The notes beneath the pieces were generated by a model. That model was not told where the DNA came from. It was given only the letters and a program-made list of their open reading frames with translations, and did no database searches. Both the position numbers and the translations under genes were made by a program. This document shows positions 45,453 through 57,737 of a stretch of DNA of 64,000 nt, piece after piece. The number at the start of each line of letters is the position of its first letter. Position 1 is the first letter of the stretch. The stretch comes from Phorcus lineatus (Eukaryota; Mollusca; Gastropoda; Trochida; Trochidae), in NCBI GenBank assembly GCA_921293015.1, contig OV121090.1:35127082-35191081 (forward strand), given 5' to 3'.

Positions 45453-48400
45453 AGATTGAGAACTTAAATCGTACATCTCTTTGTTAATAGCTTCGGAATG
45501 AAAATATCTAACAGCCGCCACCATTCAAATGATATAGACCTACGTACGGTTGCCTTCAACGACTATTGGTTCATTAGGTCACACTTAACGTCGCATTCAT
45601 ATGAAATTAGCATTTTACAAGATAAAATACTCACCATTTGGATAATAAAATATGATTTCACTAAGGCAGTTATTAGTGTTAGAATTTACTTCAAATGTAT
45701 CGCATTTGTCAAAATAAAGCCAGTGTGAACTTTGACTATGTTTGATTGCAGTCAGTTATGAAACATTACTTTGCACTACTCAAGAAGACTTAAAATCTGT
45801 ACGATTCGTGAATTCGTTAAGTGAAGTCAATCAAGAAACGAAAATGTATGCACTTGCATGGTGACTAGAAGAAAAGTGTCTGTCATGAAAGGAGATTATA
45901 TATATCTGATTTTTATTTCTCCAGTTGAGTTACATTTAATCCAGTTTAATCAAATCAGTAACTGACATTTAATCGAGATTACAATTGTACTGCATTTTCA
46001 TTTTGAAAACGTTTGACCCGACAGAGGTAAATATTTGCTTTACAGATTGCCAAATTGGCTAATTGTCTCTCCTTAACCACATGATATGTCAGTGTACGAG
46101 CCTACAGGACTGCAGAGAGGAGCTTCGGTGCCGTATCGTATATGTGAGACACCCACGTACTGTAATGTCAACCTATATGCAGCAACAGACAATGACTCAC
46201 TAAGAGTCTGTTGTGATGTAAGCAACCCATAGTGGACTCTAAATGAAACGTTCATGGACCATTCCAAAGTGGTTGATTGAGGTCTCTGTGACTTCCTTAT
46301 AATCCTCTTGTGACGTCATTCCTTTGTTTAGCACGTGTCGGTAGCTGGAAGTAAGATCTGTCCCTAATTTCACAAAGTCCCCTTAGTGCTAAGGGCACCC
46401 TTAGCTCATAGCTATATAATCGCGTTACCATCATCTTAATCTAAGTGAGCTCTGTCTCATTATCTATGATTTTGGGACCTCATTTGAAGTCATTTATTCA
46501 CAAATGGACCTCGAACGAAGTCTTTTTAAAAATTTAGTTTTTGATAATAAGGTAAATAATTCTGATCATAAAATCAATGAATATCCACAAAAGATATTTA
46601 CACATGTTCCAGATGAAATATGGAGAGTGAACAAAAGGCCTTAATTCAGTTAAAATCAGAGTAAATTTATTATGGCCAATTAATAAAGTTTACATATGGT
46701 CTGGAGTTATATAATTTGTTTCTGTATCATTAATGTGGTAAATCGATTATCATTTATAATTCATGCAAAATATCAAATACATATTGAAACGGTGAATGGT
46801 CTTGTAGGCCTTAGTTACATTGCCGTGCAGTCTATTGTAGTTTGTGCATTTCAGCTTGGTGCACATGTTAACAATATTTCCATGGTTACTATATCTTTTT
46901 ATATTGAATAATAGTGAATGTAATCATTTAGTATAAGTGATGTTATAATCGGGTCATTCTAAAGAAGATAGCAATTTGATGTTCTGACTGATATGATGCT
47001 TGCTGTTTTCAATGTCTTGAATCATTTGTTAAGGGTTTCAGGCAGAATGTAGAATGTGCACCTATCCCTCTTGTGTGGCACTAAGTCGTGCCAAAATAAT
47101 GTATTTAACTAAGGAAGAAAAACTGTGTAAATAAATACAAAACCATAAAAGATTGCCCATGTCGGCAATATGGTGAAGCCAATATGAAACTGGTTACATC
47201 GTGCTGTATCGTTGATGGCTCATTCCTGTTCAGCTTCATCCATGACTAGGTTGACAACTAACTGTAACATCGGATCATTTCTGAATGGGAGGGACGGGAT
47301 TTGTATAATCTGTGAACCGTAGCTGTTAATCCTCACAACCTGTTTCCAGGGAAAACCTCGTACAATCAAATGACAGTAAGTGTAAAGCCTTCAACCTGTT
47401 GGACAAACGCGTACACGACTCTGTTGAAAAGATGAGTCACTTGGGTCACTTGGGTCACTGAAGTATATTGAACAGACCAGGTCAAGTGAAAACACCCATT
47501 GTGTCCGACTAAAGCTATATGGGTCGTGGTAACAACTTTAGTAAATTTCTTCCCGTTGGACCACGAACATCAGCGCAGAAGGGTGGGTCACGGATTCTCA
47601 GGACCGGTGCGAAAGGATTTGTTTCAATTACAAGGTAACTTTCATAAGCAACTTTCAGACTGTTAAGTTATAGTTGATATGATCGTAGCCACTGCTTTTC
47701 TTTTTAGATAGTTGCTATGCTCAGCTGAAGCTATTGAAAACTTTCAAAACAACATTTCACGTCCATCTCTTGTTTTACAGTAATTCTTTTTATCACAATG
47801 ATTGTTTCAGTAAAATAGGTGGAGCCGGTTAAAATGTTTGCATAGCTGAAAAACAGATGAGTGGACAATAGTAAGAATATTTCTAGAATGAAACGGGACA
47901 GAAAAGAATGATGCAGTAAAACAATCTGATCGATCTGCACTTGACCTTGACCAAGAATGTTGCCTTCCAAAGCTCTATCCCATAATTGCCAATGGAATTC
48001 AAGATAAACGATGACCAGGTCTTTATCACGAGCCGCTGAATGCCAGAGTAGTTGTGTGGATCCTGTCTTAAAGGTCAGATGGGCGAATAATTTTAACGTA
48101 GCCCGTTGTCCGGCGTCTGTCGGACGTCGTACGTAACTTTTCATATTTGCAACTTCTCCTACAAAAATGCTGCATCCTCAAAGCTGAAATTTGTCGGGAT
48201 ACACCTTGAACCTTGGTGATCTGAATTAGTACATTTTGGACTGATCCCCCCTCAGATATGGGCGGGGCAGGCCTTTGCCCAAAAATCTTACAAAATCTTC
48301 TTCTCCAAAGCCGATTGGCATAGGAAGTTAAAATGATAAAAGTAACATCTTTCCGACATGAAGAGTCTAATTTGTAACTTTGGTGTTGACCCTTTATATA

Positions 48401-48740
48401 TTGGCTTGGCAGGGTACCCACCCTCAAATTTTCTTTCGTCTTTTTTTTCAAGAAGCCATAAATGACTTTTGAAATTATCATCCTTGAAGAAGATTATGTG
48501 TAAATTTCATTGTCCTACTACAGATAATACTTGCTTGGAAAGGGTGCATATTAATGGTGATCCACCAAAACAAAAGTTGCAATTGGCGTAGGAAGCCACA
48601 ATTTCAGAATAACAACCTCATTACATAAAGAGGTAGATTCAGTCGTGACCCTCCTTCAAATATGGGTGTAATTCTATCGTCTTTTTTTCAGACACCAATC
48701 ATTTCTGTAACTTATATTTTTAAAATGTTTTAAGATTATA
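45453..48740. other. No gene recognised; repeat-like stretches
   Basis: No supported coding region. At about 48065-48480 there is sequence of the type seen in molluscan interspersed repeats (GTCCGGCGTCTGTCGGACGT, then AACTTCTCCTACAAAAATGC). CCCCTTAGTGCTAAGGG at 46380-46396 is a short inverted repeat. Short ORFs here have no recognisable motif. Confidence 0.35.
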
Positions 48741-49010
48741 ACTCGCTGTGTAAGATACAGCAGTGTAATATTTATATGATAGTATTACACTAGTGTAATA
48801 CCGCTGCACGTATGACGTCACAATATAGTGTCATTTCAATCGTCACAATGGCGGCCAAGTCGCGGAAATGTCACCTTCAGCACAAATTCGACAATTATGT
48901 TTTCTTTACTGTGCCAAAGTAATTAACATAATCCAAAACTTCCTTCCATTTGTTGAGGGATTTGTATTAAACTCGCTTTCGCTCGTTTTATACTAAGATA
49001 TTTACTAGTA
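48741..49010. repeat. Palindrome-bearing MITE-like repeat
   Basis: A perfect 18-bp palindrome TATTACACTAGTGTAATA at 48783-48800 lies within a wider AGTGTAATA/TATTACACT repeat. CTCGCTTTCGCTCGTTTTAT follows at about 48973, and a similar GAGCGAAAGCGAATGAG occurs at 55057 in another MITE-like element. Confidence 0.45.
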
Positions 49011-49632
49011 AAATAAAAATAGTATTATTTGAAGGTCGTTTAGTTTTCTCTATATATCATCTTTGAGGGTTTAAAACCAAAATATGTAAATTTCATTGTC
49101 CTGCCCTAAACAGAAAGATGTGGCCGGTGTGGACATGGTAACATTATGGTATAGCAAATAGAAAGGATAACCATTTTGAAATCTATATAACATGGTCAAT
49201 TTATTCACATTGATGTGATAATGAGCCAAAATTAATGTTTGTAGCACAATCAATAAGCAAAATATTAACATAACAGGAAAGATCAGCAGTGTTGTAGTAT
49301 GACCGAGCTCGTTAAGAGTGAACTTGACTAACGCTTGCTCGGGCTCACGGTAACCATGCAGGGATGTGCAGATCGAAACCTGATATCTTTGCGATTTCCC
49401 ACGGTATTGTCAGGGGTTTGGTTGATGATAACTTTGGATGGGCAGCCAAGAAATGGTGGAGTCAGAAAATGGAGGTAGTAAGTTGATGACAAATGATATA
49501 TTGCAGATTTAAAGCATATGTTCTTTAAAGAATTTAGTGCTCTCCCCTAGATACATTAGACATGTAAGAGCCTGTAAATAAATCAAAATATAGTACTCCC
49601 TCGCTGCTTTTTTTGTGGAAATAATCTGTTTT
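49011..49632. other. No gene seen
   Basis: AT-rich spacer before the Pearl-like element. A GATCGAAACC stretch near 49371 is weakly B-box-like. Nothing else was recognised. Confidence 0.3.
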
Positions 49633-50719
49633 TGTCCCCCGCCGCAACGCGGAACGGGGGACTATGAATTCAGCGGCGTCTGTCCGTACGTACGTACGTA
49701 CGTCCGGATTCTTGTTAACGCGATAACTCATGAAGCTTAGTACCTAGAGTGTTCATATTTGGTGACATCTTTCAATGGAGGAAGACTCAGACGCCAGTCG
49801 ACTTTGGTGACCTTGACGTCATTCTCAAGGTCAATACAACACCACGTACGTCCGGATTCTTGTTAACGAGATAACTCATGAAGCTTAACCTAGAGTGTTC
49901 ACATTTGGTTACAGATTTCAATGGAGGAAGACTCAGACGCTAGTCGACTTTGGTGACCTTGACGTCATTTTCAAGGTCACAACGACAAACTCGTGAAGCT
50001 TAGCACCCAGAGTGTTCATATTTGGTGACAGCTTTCAATGGAGGAAGACTCAGACGCCAGTCGACTTTGGTGACCTTGACGTCATTTTCAAGGTCACCAC
50101 GACACTATACGTACGTCCGGATTCTTGTTAACGCGATAACTCATGAAGCTTAACCTAGAGTGTTCATATTTGGTGACAGCTTTCAATGGAGGAAGACTCA
50201 GACGCAAGTCGACTTTGGTGACCTTGACCTCATTTTCAAGGTCACCACGACAAACTCATAAAGCTTAGCACCTAGTGTGTTCATATTTGGTGACAGCTTT
50301 CAATGGAGGAAAACTCCGACGCCAGTCAACTTTGGTGACCTTGACGTCATTTTCAAGGTCACCACGACACTATGTCCGTCCGGATTCTTGTTAACGCGAT
50401 AACTTGTGAAGCTTAGCACCTAGAGTGTTCATATTTGGTGACAGCTTTCAATGGAGGTAGACTCAGACGCCAGTCGACATTGGTGACCATGACATCATTT
50501 TCAAGGTCACCAAGACACTTTGACCAATTTCTAATACATTGTTAACGTGCACCTAGTATTCATATTTGTTGACAGCCTTCAATGGCGGAAAACTCGGATG
50601 CCAGTCGATATTGGTGACCCTGACCTCATTTCATGGTCACCATGACACTTTGTCCACTGTAATACATTGTTAAAGCGATAATATTAATCATGCCAAATAT
50701 CTCATAACGGCGGGGGACA
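49633..50719 (+). mobile_element. Pearl-like non-autonomous element with tandem core
   Basis: Ends are an inverted pair, GTCCCCCGCCG at 49634-49644 and CGGCGGGGGAC at 50708-50718. The core has about eight tandem units of 130-148 bp, carrying TTTCAATGGAGGAAGACTCA and TTGGTGACCTTGACGTCATT. Every second unit carries GTCCGGATTCTTGTTAACG (49702, 49850, 50115, 50379). A short-ended element with a satellite-like core resembles bivalve Pearl elements (non-autonomous Helitron relatives), but I cannot confirm the class. Confidence 0.65.
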
Positions 50720-51910
50720 TTGCCATGTTAGTGGCAAACACTTGTTCTATTTTGTGTCATGATGCAAGGAATATTTATTTTTATCGACTTTGTACGAATT
50801 TTGATTTTAGACAGCTTGTCCAATGCACTGACACTGGACAATTTTGGTGATTTACCTGGAGACCGCACGGGTATGCATCTTAGTCTTGAACTTCAACTAT
50901 AAAACGGCCGATTAGCTTCCATGACTCTATTTTTGTCTGCTGTCTCAATTCCTTGATGAATAACGGTTTCATCTTTATTCAAATAGTTTTGGTGACGAAC
51001 CGGACATTAAGACAAATCTAAACGTCATTCATAATAATCCAAACACTTCCTCGAGAATAATCTTACATTGTATCAGATATTTTTGCAAGGAAATCCATCA
51101 TAATCAATAGCTCAGCAACTTCATCCCAGAGAAATCTGTATAACTGCTGGACCGTGGTCATCTACAAGCCATGTGCTTATGACCACAGTCAGGAACTCGG
51201 CATCACATTCACTGACGCACTTATTCACATTTAGGGCATCCTTTACACAGACCTGACCCATGAGCTATTGAATAGTTCATATGAAAATTAATTCTTTTGA
51301 AAAACTCTGATCACAGCACTTGGTAACTTGGTTCGGCAACTTACATATCGTATCGACTGTAACGTCACTTATTTTGTGAAACATTTTCTGTGAAATCTCT
51401 CCAACTTGCTGCGCGTGAATTAATTTGCAACTCAAGGAAATGTATAATTCATATTATCTAAGAAAATCTATTCCTACAATATATCGGAAATATTTCCCCA
51501 CATTTCTCATGTAAGCTCATAAGCTGTCAGTTCAATGGGGAAGTTATGTGGATGGTGTCATCAGGATTCTATTTAGGGACATATGGTAGTGACAAACCTG
51601 CAAATATAGAGGGAAAACATTAGACATCCAATATGAATTATGATTAGAGCTCATTTTGGAAATTATTCAAAGATTGAAGATTTATCTGCCTTCATCATTT
51701 TAAAACTATGCAACAAAAGTACTTCCATTTGTAGAATGTGGTGAACAAACGAGATATATACGTCTCAAACATTGTTAAGTCTGTCAACTACAATGACCGC
51801 TCATTCCCATGACAGAATCGGGTCAAAGTCTTTTAAATAAAACGTCAAAATACTTACAATTGTTTTCCAGCTGAAATTGAAAAGTGATTCATTACAAAAT
51901 ATAATGTTTT
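50720..51910. other. No gene seen; upstream region of GNAT copy 2
   Basis: No coding region recognised. The 5' non-coding exon of the GNAT gene should be in this stretch or beyond, but I cannot place it. Confidence 0.3.
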
Positions 51911-51923
51911 TATCACATTTCAG
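51911..51923 (+). promoter_or_regulatory. 3' splice acceptor next to GNAT copy 2 start
   Basis: TATCACATTTCAG ends three bases before the ATG at 51927. The same arrangement precedes the first GNAT gene, so the 5' intron was probably present in their common ancestor. Confidence 0.65.
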
Positions 51924-51926
51924 AAA

Positions 51927-52553
51927 ATGGCTGTCAAGTCACACCAACCAGGTTTTCGATTTCCCTTGAAGTGCGCATGTCCTGACGGGAGAAGGTTGGT
52001 CGTTGATCATATGAAGGCCGAAGACATAGCCGAGATGTACCGAGAGGTCACGAAAGCTGCCGAAGAGGGACAAGGTTACGGGCTTGATGAGTACGGGACA
52101 GAATCCGAGTTTCATGCTGAAGTGAAGGACGGTCACAACTTTGTTTTCAAAGATGCAAAATCTCTCAAAACTATTGCATGGACAAGCATATACTCGGGCG
52201 GGTTTTCCCGGAGTTATAAACTTGTAACTCCTCTTTTAGTAGTTGCTGAAACCGAAAGAGGTAAACACATTGCCAAATTCATTGGTGAGTTTACTGTAGA
52301 TTACTGTGCATGGTGTGGATTTGATGGAATTCTCTGTGACTTTTTTACACAGACCCCTGCGATAAAGAACGTACTGAACTGTCTCGGATTCAAGAAAGCT
52401 GGTGCACTCTCGATCTGTGGGAGGGTGAAACATCGCGGATATGTTGGCTGTGAGTTCATGTTCTACGACCTGAGAGGGGAGCTGAAACGTCGACGCTCTT
52501 TACCCGAACATGGATTGTATACTGCTGACCGGTCACTCAAATCAAAGCTTTGA
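51927..52553 (+). CDS. GNAT-type N-acetyltransferase, copy 2
   Basis: Single coding exon of 208 residues. Its N-terminal part aligns with copy 1: CPDGRRLVVDHMKAEDIAEM (residues 18-37) and EEGQGYGLDEY (46-56). The motif A region is LLVVAETERGKHIAKFIGEF (103-122), with RGKHIA as the acetyl-CoA pyrophosphate-binding turn. A CLGFKKAGAL block near the C-terminus matches FGFSRVGEL of copy 1. The two proteins are clearly homologous but quite diverged, so the duplication is old. There is no signal peptide. The acceptor directly before the ATG implies a non-coding first exon. A 264-bp foldback starts 19 bp after the stop and may lie in its 3' UTR. The substrate is unknown. Confidence 0.82.
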   Translation: MAVKSHQPGFRFPLKCACPDGRRLVVDHMKAEDIAEMYREVTKAAEEGQGYGLDEYGTESEFHAEVKDGHNFVFKDAKSLKTIAWTSIYSGGFSRSYKLVTPLLVVAETERGKHIAKFIGEFTVDYCAWCGFDGILCDFFTQTPAIKNVLNCLGFKKAGALSICGRVKHRGYVGCEFMFYDLRGELKRRRSLPEHGLYTADRSLKSKL

Positions 52554-52571
52554 CTGCGTCCACAGTCGGAG

Positions 52572-52835
52572 TTCGAATCACAGGCGCCAGACTCTGATAA
52601 GTATATGGACATCCAGCTATATAACATAAACAAGGTCTGACACTAGTGATTGAGTCGTGTCTGCTATAGGACCGGAAATGGTTTACTGGCTCGGTTACCC
52701 TCTGGACAGATCCCAGTTCGTATTTCCGGTCCTATTGCAGACATGACCCTGTCAGACCTTGTTTATGTTAAATAGCTACATGTACATATACTTACGTGAT
52801 ATTGTAAATTCAGCGTCTGGCGCCTGTGTTTCGAA
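52572..52835. repeat. Large foldback (MITE-like) after GNAT copy 2
   Basis: The arms pair along most of their length. TTCGAATCACAGGCGCCAGA at 52572 is the inverse of the sequence ending at 52835, AACATAAACAAGGTCTGACA pairs with TGTCAGACCTTGTTTATGTT, and TAGGACCGGAAAT pairs with ATTTCCGGTCCTA. A loop of about 42 bp remains at the centre. Confidence 0.85.
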
Positions 52836-54990
52836 TCTACAAAGCGCTAAAACAGACGCTGAGCATTAAAATGATAGGAGGCTTGGTATTATTCTTCCAA
52901 CTACCAAGGACACCTCACCCGACTTCCCCCGCACGTCAAAGTCACGCTAGGCTCGGCAACAGGCTATAAGCGTTGGCAATTTTCTTCGCCTTTACCGTGC
53001 AAGCTGTTCGGCCTCAGGAACCTAAACTTTTTTATTTCTTTTTTTTATAGATGAATCATCATTTAACATTCAAGATTTGCATATACTTCTCATTTTTGGT
53101 CAAATATATCTATTGAAACATGACTGAAGCATTGTTGAAGTTAAATCTATGCGTTTAACACCTGAGAAGCAAACAAACTGCAAAATCGAAACCTTGATTA
53201 TGCAGGATGGGTCATTTTGTAAAATTTTGTAAAAATAATATTTACATATATATGTTTTTTACAGAACCATTGTTTTTCTTTCAACATTTTATGTGTCATT
53301 CAACGAAATTGTTGCAAAATATTTTAGAATAACAACAAAGAAGTGACATGAAGTTTACTTGTTCTGAAGCTAAGAAATAAAAACCATATGGCCAAACGCC
53401 ATAACATAAAACCGCTCTTATTTTCATCCGCTCTGCAACTGATTTCTGTCTTGTAAGAAGTTTTATGTAATTGCACATGTAAAAGTACTCCAATTCTCTA
53501 AATAGATACAAATGACAGTCGAAATGTCGTTAATTGCACTTATATAAGGATTATGTATTCCTAGGCCAGAAAATGATCAGCTTGTCAAAGAGGTTACGTT
53601 TGAATCCACTGGGAACTTGAATAGGAAGAAAATTATATCTAGTTAGTCCTTAGTTTGATCGTTGAAAACTTGGTTATTTGGTTGACAAGTCAAAAAGAAG
53701 ATCAATGTCTCTCGATGCTCTTCAGAGAACTTAAAACGTGCTGTGATTGGGTGTTCTAGTTTCAGTGATTCGTCGTGTGTTCAAACACGAGGAGTATGTA
53801 CATTGGCAAGCCAACGAGGAAGCTTTGGAAGACATAAACAACATGAGATATGTGTCGTGAGTACAGGTACATCTGCACTCACTGCAGCAGCAGTCGGTCT
53901 GTTCTCGAGCACCCTGCGAGGATACAATAACTGACAACTCCTTGCATATTGCCATGTTGTTTCTGATGAGAAATTGGTCCTGTTAAAAGGGGAATTATGA
54001 GAAACATAGATAGAGAAATATTTCCGTTTATAAGTTTTTCATCGTTATCCAACACCAACAAACAGCGTTGTTCTTGTTGTTTGAATCGAGAAACAGTTGA
54101 TCAAGATAAGGATGAAGAGTCAAATCTCTTAAGAGACATTAAGAAGTTAGGAGACAATGGAGAATACATTGGACATGACTGAGTGAATATCTTGATGATA
54201 AAGATGGTGTTTTCCATACAGCTGCATATCAAAAGCTGTTGACCACTTAAAAAGGATTTTATGGAAAAAAATAAAAATGACTGTTTTGGAAATTTTTACT
54301 CCTGAATAGTATAGTGACCTGCCAAAATTATTACGGTTAACTGTATACGATCGAAAAAGGATTGCGTTAAGGTGAAATGGATTTTCTCTTCTGTATTGAA
54401 AATTCAAAATTATTCGTTTCTTTTTCGCAATGCTACGATGCCTCAAAGACATGCCAGATTACATGATATTTGCACTCGGCTATGCAGCTATGTGAACAAA
54501 CTTTTGGTATGCAGCTGTATAGTATTTTCTCGGAGTAATCATTTAAAGGAAACCTTAAAGCTTTATTGCCCATTGCATTATCTATCGTTGTACCTATGCT
54601 TAAAGTATAGATCCACCCTTTCCGTACGAGATAGTATCAATATCTGTAATACAGATATATCGTATAGATTTTATTGCTGATGAGTTCAGAGTTCAAATTT
54701 GTTGGTAGTGTCAATTGGTCAACAGCAGAACTTCTGTTAAGAAGATTAACAGGGTTCACATAAATCATAAGTATGATATTCATCAGGGGACAGGAAATCT
54801 AGCATGGTCTGATGGCTGATGTCAATCTGCTGCGGGCTACTCGAACTGTTTGCACTGGCTTTCATTGATATCTGGCTTATTCTATCGACTTCCTCATTCG
54901 GCATGAAGCAGCCATTTGGAAACCACTGTAACTTTCTGGGCATTCTTCTGACAGGTGTTCAGTTCTCAATCAACAATGTGTGATATATAC
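52836..54990. other. No gene recognised
   Basis: Short ORFs occur on both strands (for example 53743-53934 +, 54372-54680 +), none recognisable. Confidence 0.35.
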
Positions 54991-54992
54991 AG

Positions 54993-55132
54993 AATACTAA
55001 ACTCGGTCCTGTTTAAAAATATTTTTATCAAACGAGTAAGTGGTTTGGTATTTGACGAGCGAAAGCGAATGAGATGCCATTACCATTCAAAAGTTTAATT
55101 AATTGTTATTAAACCGGACTGAGTTTAGTATT
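54993..55132. repeat. 140-bp MITE
   Basis: AATACTAAACTCGGTCCTGT at the left pairs with ACCGGACTGAGTTTAGTATT at the right: 22 of 24 bases match. The AT-rich centre carries GAGCGAAAGCGAATGAG. Confidence 0.75.
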
Positions 55133-55165
55133 TTATTTATTACTAACTAAACTGTATCTAAAGAA

Positions 55166-55354
55166 ATGATGAAAATCATCGAGATTGCTATTGCCTTTAA
55201 CATTTTGATATCATGCTTTACGAGTGTGAATGTGGCGTCGGACAGTACGCGATGTTTTGACACAGTACGTAAGAACATCATAGATTTATTAAACGGTTGT
55301 ATTATCAACGAGAAAGTAATAAACTTCCTTAACTTATATACATTTCCTACATAG
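55166..55354 (+). CDS. Possible small secreted peptide or signal-peptide exon
   Basis: Sixty-two codons beginning MMKIIEIAIAFNILISCFTS. This is a hydrophobic stretch of signal-peptide type, with a plausible cleavage region at NVASDS. A GTACGTAAG donor-like site at 55265-55273 would allow it to be only a first exon. It starts 34 bp after a MITE. There is no homologue I recognise, and AT-rich DNA gives such ORFs by chance, so this is weak. Confidence 0.2.
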   Translation: MMKIIEIAIAFNILISCFTSVNVASDSTRCFDTVRKNIIDLLNGCIINEKVINFLNLYTFPT

Positions 55355-56140
55355 ACGCTCCCCCTCCCTCCAGAAGACTTTAGATTATACTAAACATTCA
55401 TTCTTTGAGTTTCGTGTCAAGAAATTTGCTAAACATGAAAGCTCTTTGTCCAGGCATCATCAGAAATGAAATGTTTCAGAATTACGTGTGAATTGTAATT
55501 AGGGTTGATGAAGATTGACCATAAATATTTAGTTATTTCTTTGGCTCTAAATGTAATCATCATAAGGTCAAGATTTGAAAATTTATGTTGGTGGATAAGA
55601 GACATTAATTCCGATTAGGTCTTTGGTGGTTGTTAAGCATTAACATCACGAACAATTCGTTTGTTTATTTGTTTGAAGTTGACATCCCTATCTGAAGGTT
55701 AAACATGTATTTTTGAAAAGTAATCGGAACAGAGGAATGGAATGGACAATGAATAAAAACTATTCCATGTGCTGAATATTATTTATAAAATGATATTTTG
55801 CAAAATCGTTTATTAAAGATTAAGAGAAGATGATAAGATGCTCTCTTCAATTATTAGTTATCTTATTTACATTTAAGATTGTTATTTCTTACATTTAAAC
55901 CATACAAACATGGTAAAAACAGAAAGACTGCAGGCAATAACCATATGAAATTAAGATTTTGCATTGATCTTACAGTATAACGCATTTCAGTTTCACTGAC
56001 GTAGCGTATTAGATTTATCTTGAAATGGTTAAAAGGCAGAGGCTCTTTTAAGCGTATTTGTGCTCAAATATAAAACATATTATAGAGCATAGCATGAACT
56101 TTACATACATAATCAAAGAACACGACATTAAAGGGTCAGT
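55355..56140. other. No gene seen
   Basis: AT-rich sequence without recognisable features. Confidence 0.3.
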
Positions 56141-56790
56141 AACACGTTTTTGGACAGATTTATTTCTTCAAATTCTTCCGATAACCATTAGTTTATGCCA
56201 AATGTATACTATTTTCTGAGGGTCAAGACATCTCATTACTCAACCACACCATCTGTAGTCGTAGAGGAAATAATAAAGTATCAAGCAAATCCACTGGCGT
56301 CCAATTTTGTTTGAACACCTTATAATCATTTGAGGATTGGAAATGGTTTCGCATAGCTTAAAGACCCACTCCGTGGGTTGTTGGAGTCATATATGCCAAA
56401 CTTAATCAATTGTGTCATTTGATCACGAAGTATCGACTGTTACCAAAAAGACACCTTTTAAAGCTCATTGGGTTTTTTACAGTGACAAAATAGGGTAGAA
56501 CGTCGCAATCATGATCGAAAACCGGACGGTGGCGCGCGTCAAATAGTCAAACGTAATTTTGGAGACTTATCTAAAACAGCTGGGAGGGCAGTTAGGAGTT
56601 GATAGTGTTTGTTAGGTTATATAACTAGTATCCATGTATATTGGACGTGATATCTACACATCTGTGCATTTAAAAGGCTGTTTATAGATTTTCATTGAAA
56701 ACGAGTATTTGTCATATATGTATTTTGTACATGAAAAGTTAAGATGTTTTGCTTTTATATCTGTACGAACAAACGAAGTTCAGTAAAGCT
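56141..56790 (+). repeat. Dispersed repeat, second copy
   Basis: Combines a segment related to 948-1085 (56160-56340) with a segment related to the minus strand of 2000-2490 (56360-56770). The same two pieces therefore occur at both ends of the window, which defines one interspersed family. The reading frame that is open in the 2-kb copy is broken here. Confidence 0.65.
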
Positions 56791-57735
56791 ACGCGATCTA
56801 TTTCCCTAACTGAATGAATAAAAGATGTTCACACTAAAATGGCTGCATGCAGTTCCTACTTGATACGTGGTGAATCCTCTACGTCTGCAGATGGTCTGGT
56901 TGATTAAGGAGATGTTGACCCTCTGAAGATTTTACATTTTGCATTGATTGATATTTAACGTGGAACATTTGAAGAAATAAAATTTTGGGAAAAAACTTGG
57001 TTCAGTGCCTTTAAGTCTCGAATCTTAAAACAAGCTGATATCATATTCCAAGAAAATAGTTTTTTAAAAAGTCAGTAAATCGACAGGTTTTTGGTCCACT
57101 GTAGCAGCAGACACAAACATATGGTTAATTATTTCTTGCTTAGTCTGAGAGATAAGTATCCGAGGGATACAATTCTGCTCTGGAGAGTACTGAAAGTGAT
57201 CACGTGGGTGCTAATCTAAACGCACGGTTTCAATAACACATTTGAGTATAGAGTGAATAGGAAGTCTTAGCTCCAGAGGTTAAAGGTCAGATGTGAAAGA
57301 TCAATGGCTGGTATAATATTTCGCCCAATCTTGTATAAATGAGATGATGTTTGTAGCTCTTCTTGTACCGAGACGGCGGGGATGACCTGAGGTAGAGGCA
57401 GCAGTTCCAGAGTATATTAATGACCCCTGATGCACTGCACGGGTCGACCATCAGACGGGATCTTCAGTCCACTGTCCTGCTCGGTGTTTGGTGATTTAAA
57501 TAATGTCCAATTATTCACATGTACTGGACAGAATAAGTAAAGCAAATTCGATATTTCATGATTGATGATATTTTCGCAATGTGTCAATGAATCTATAGAT
57601 CATTGTTTATCATATCAAAATTCATTTATATGTATATGATACATTTAGCATATCAATTTTTTTATATTTTATACTGAAAAGGCCACAGGCCTGTAGTACA
57701 TAAATAGATGATAGTTATATACATACATAGATTCA
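56791..57735. other. No gene seen
   Basis: No feature recognised. Confidence 0.3.
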
Positions 57736-57737
57736 TA

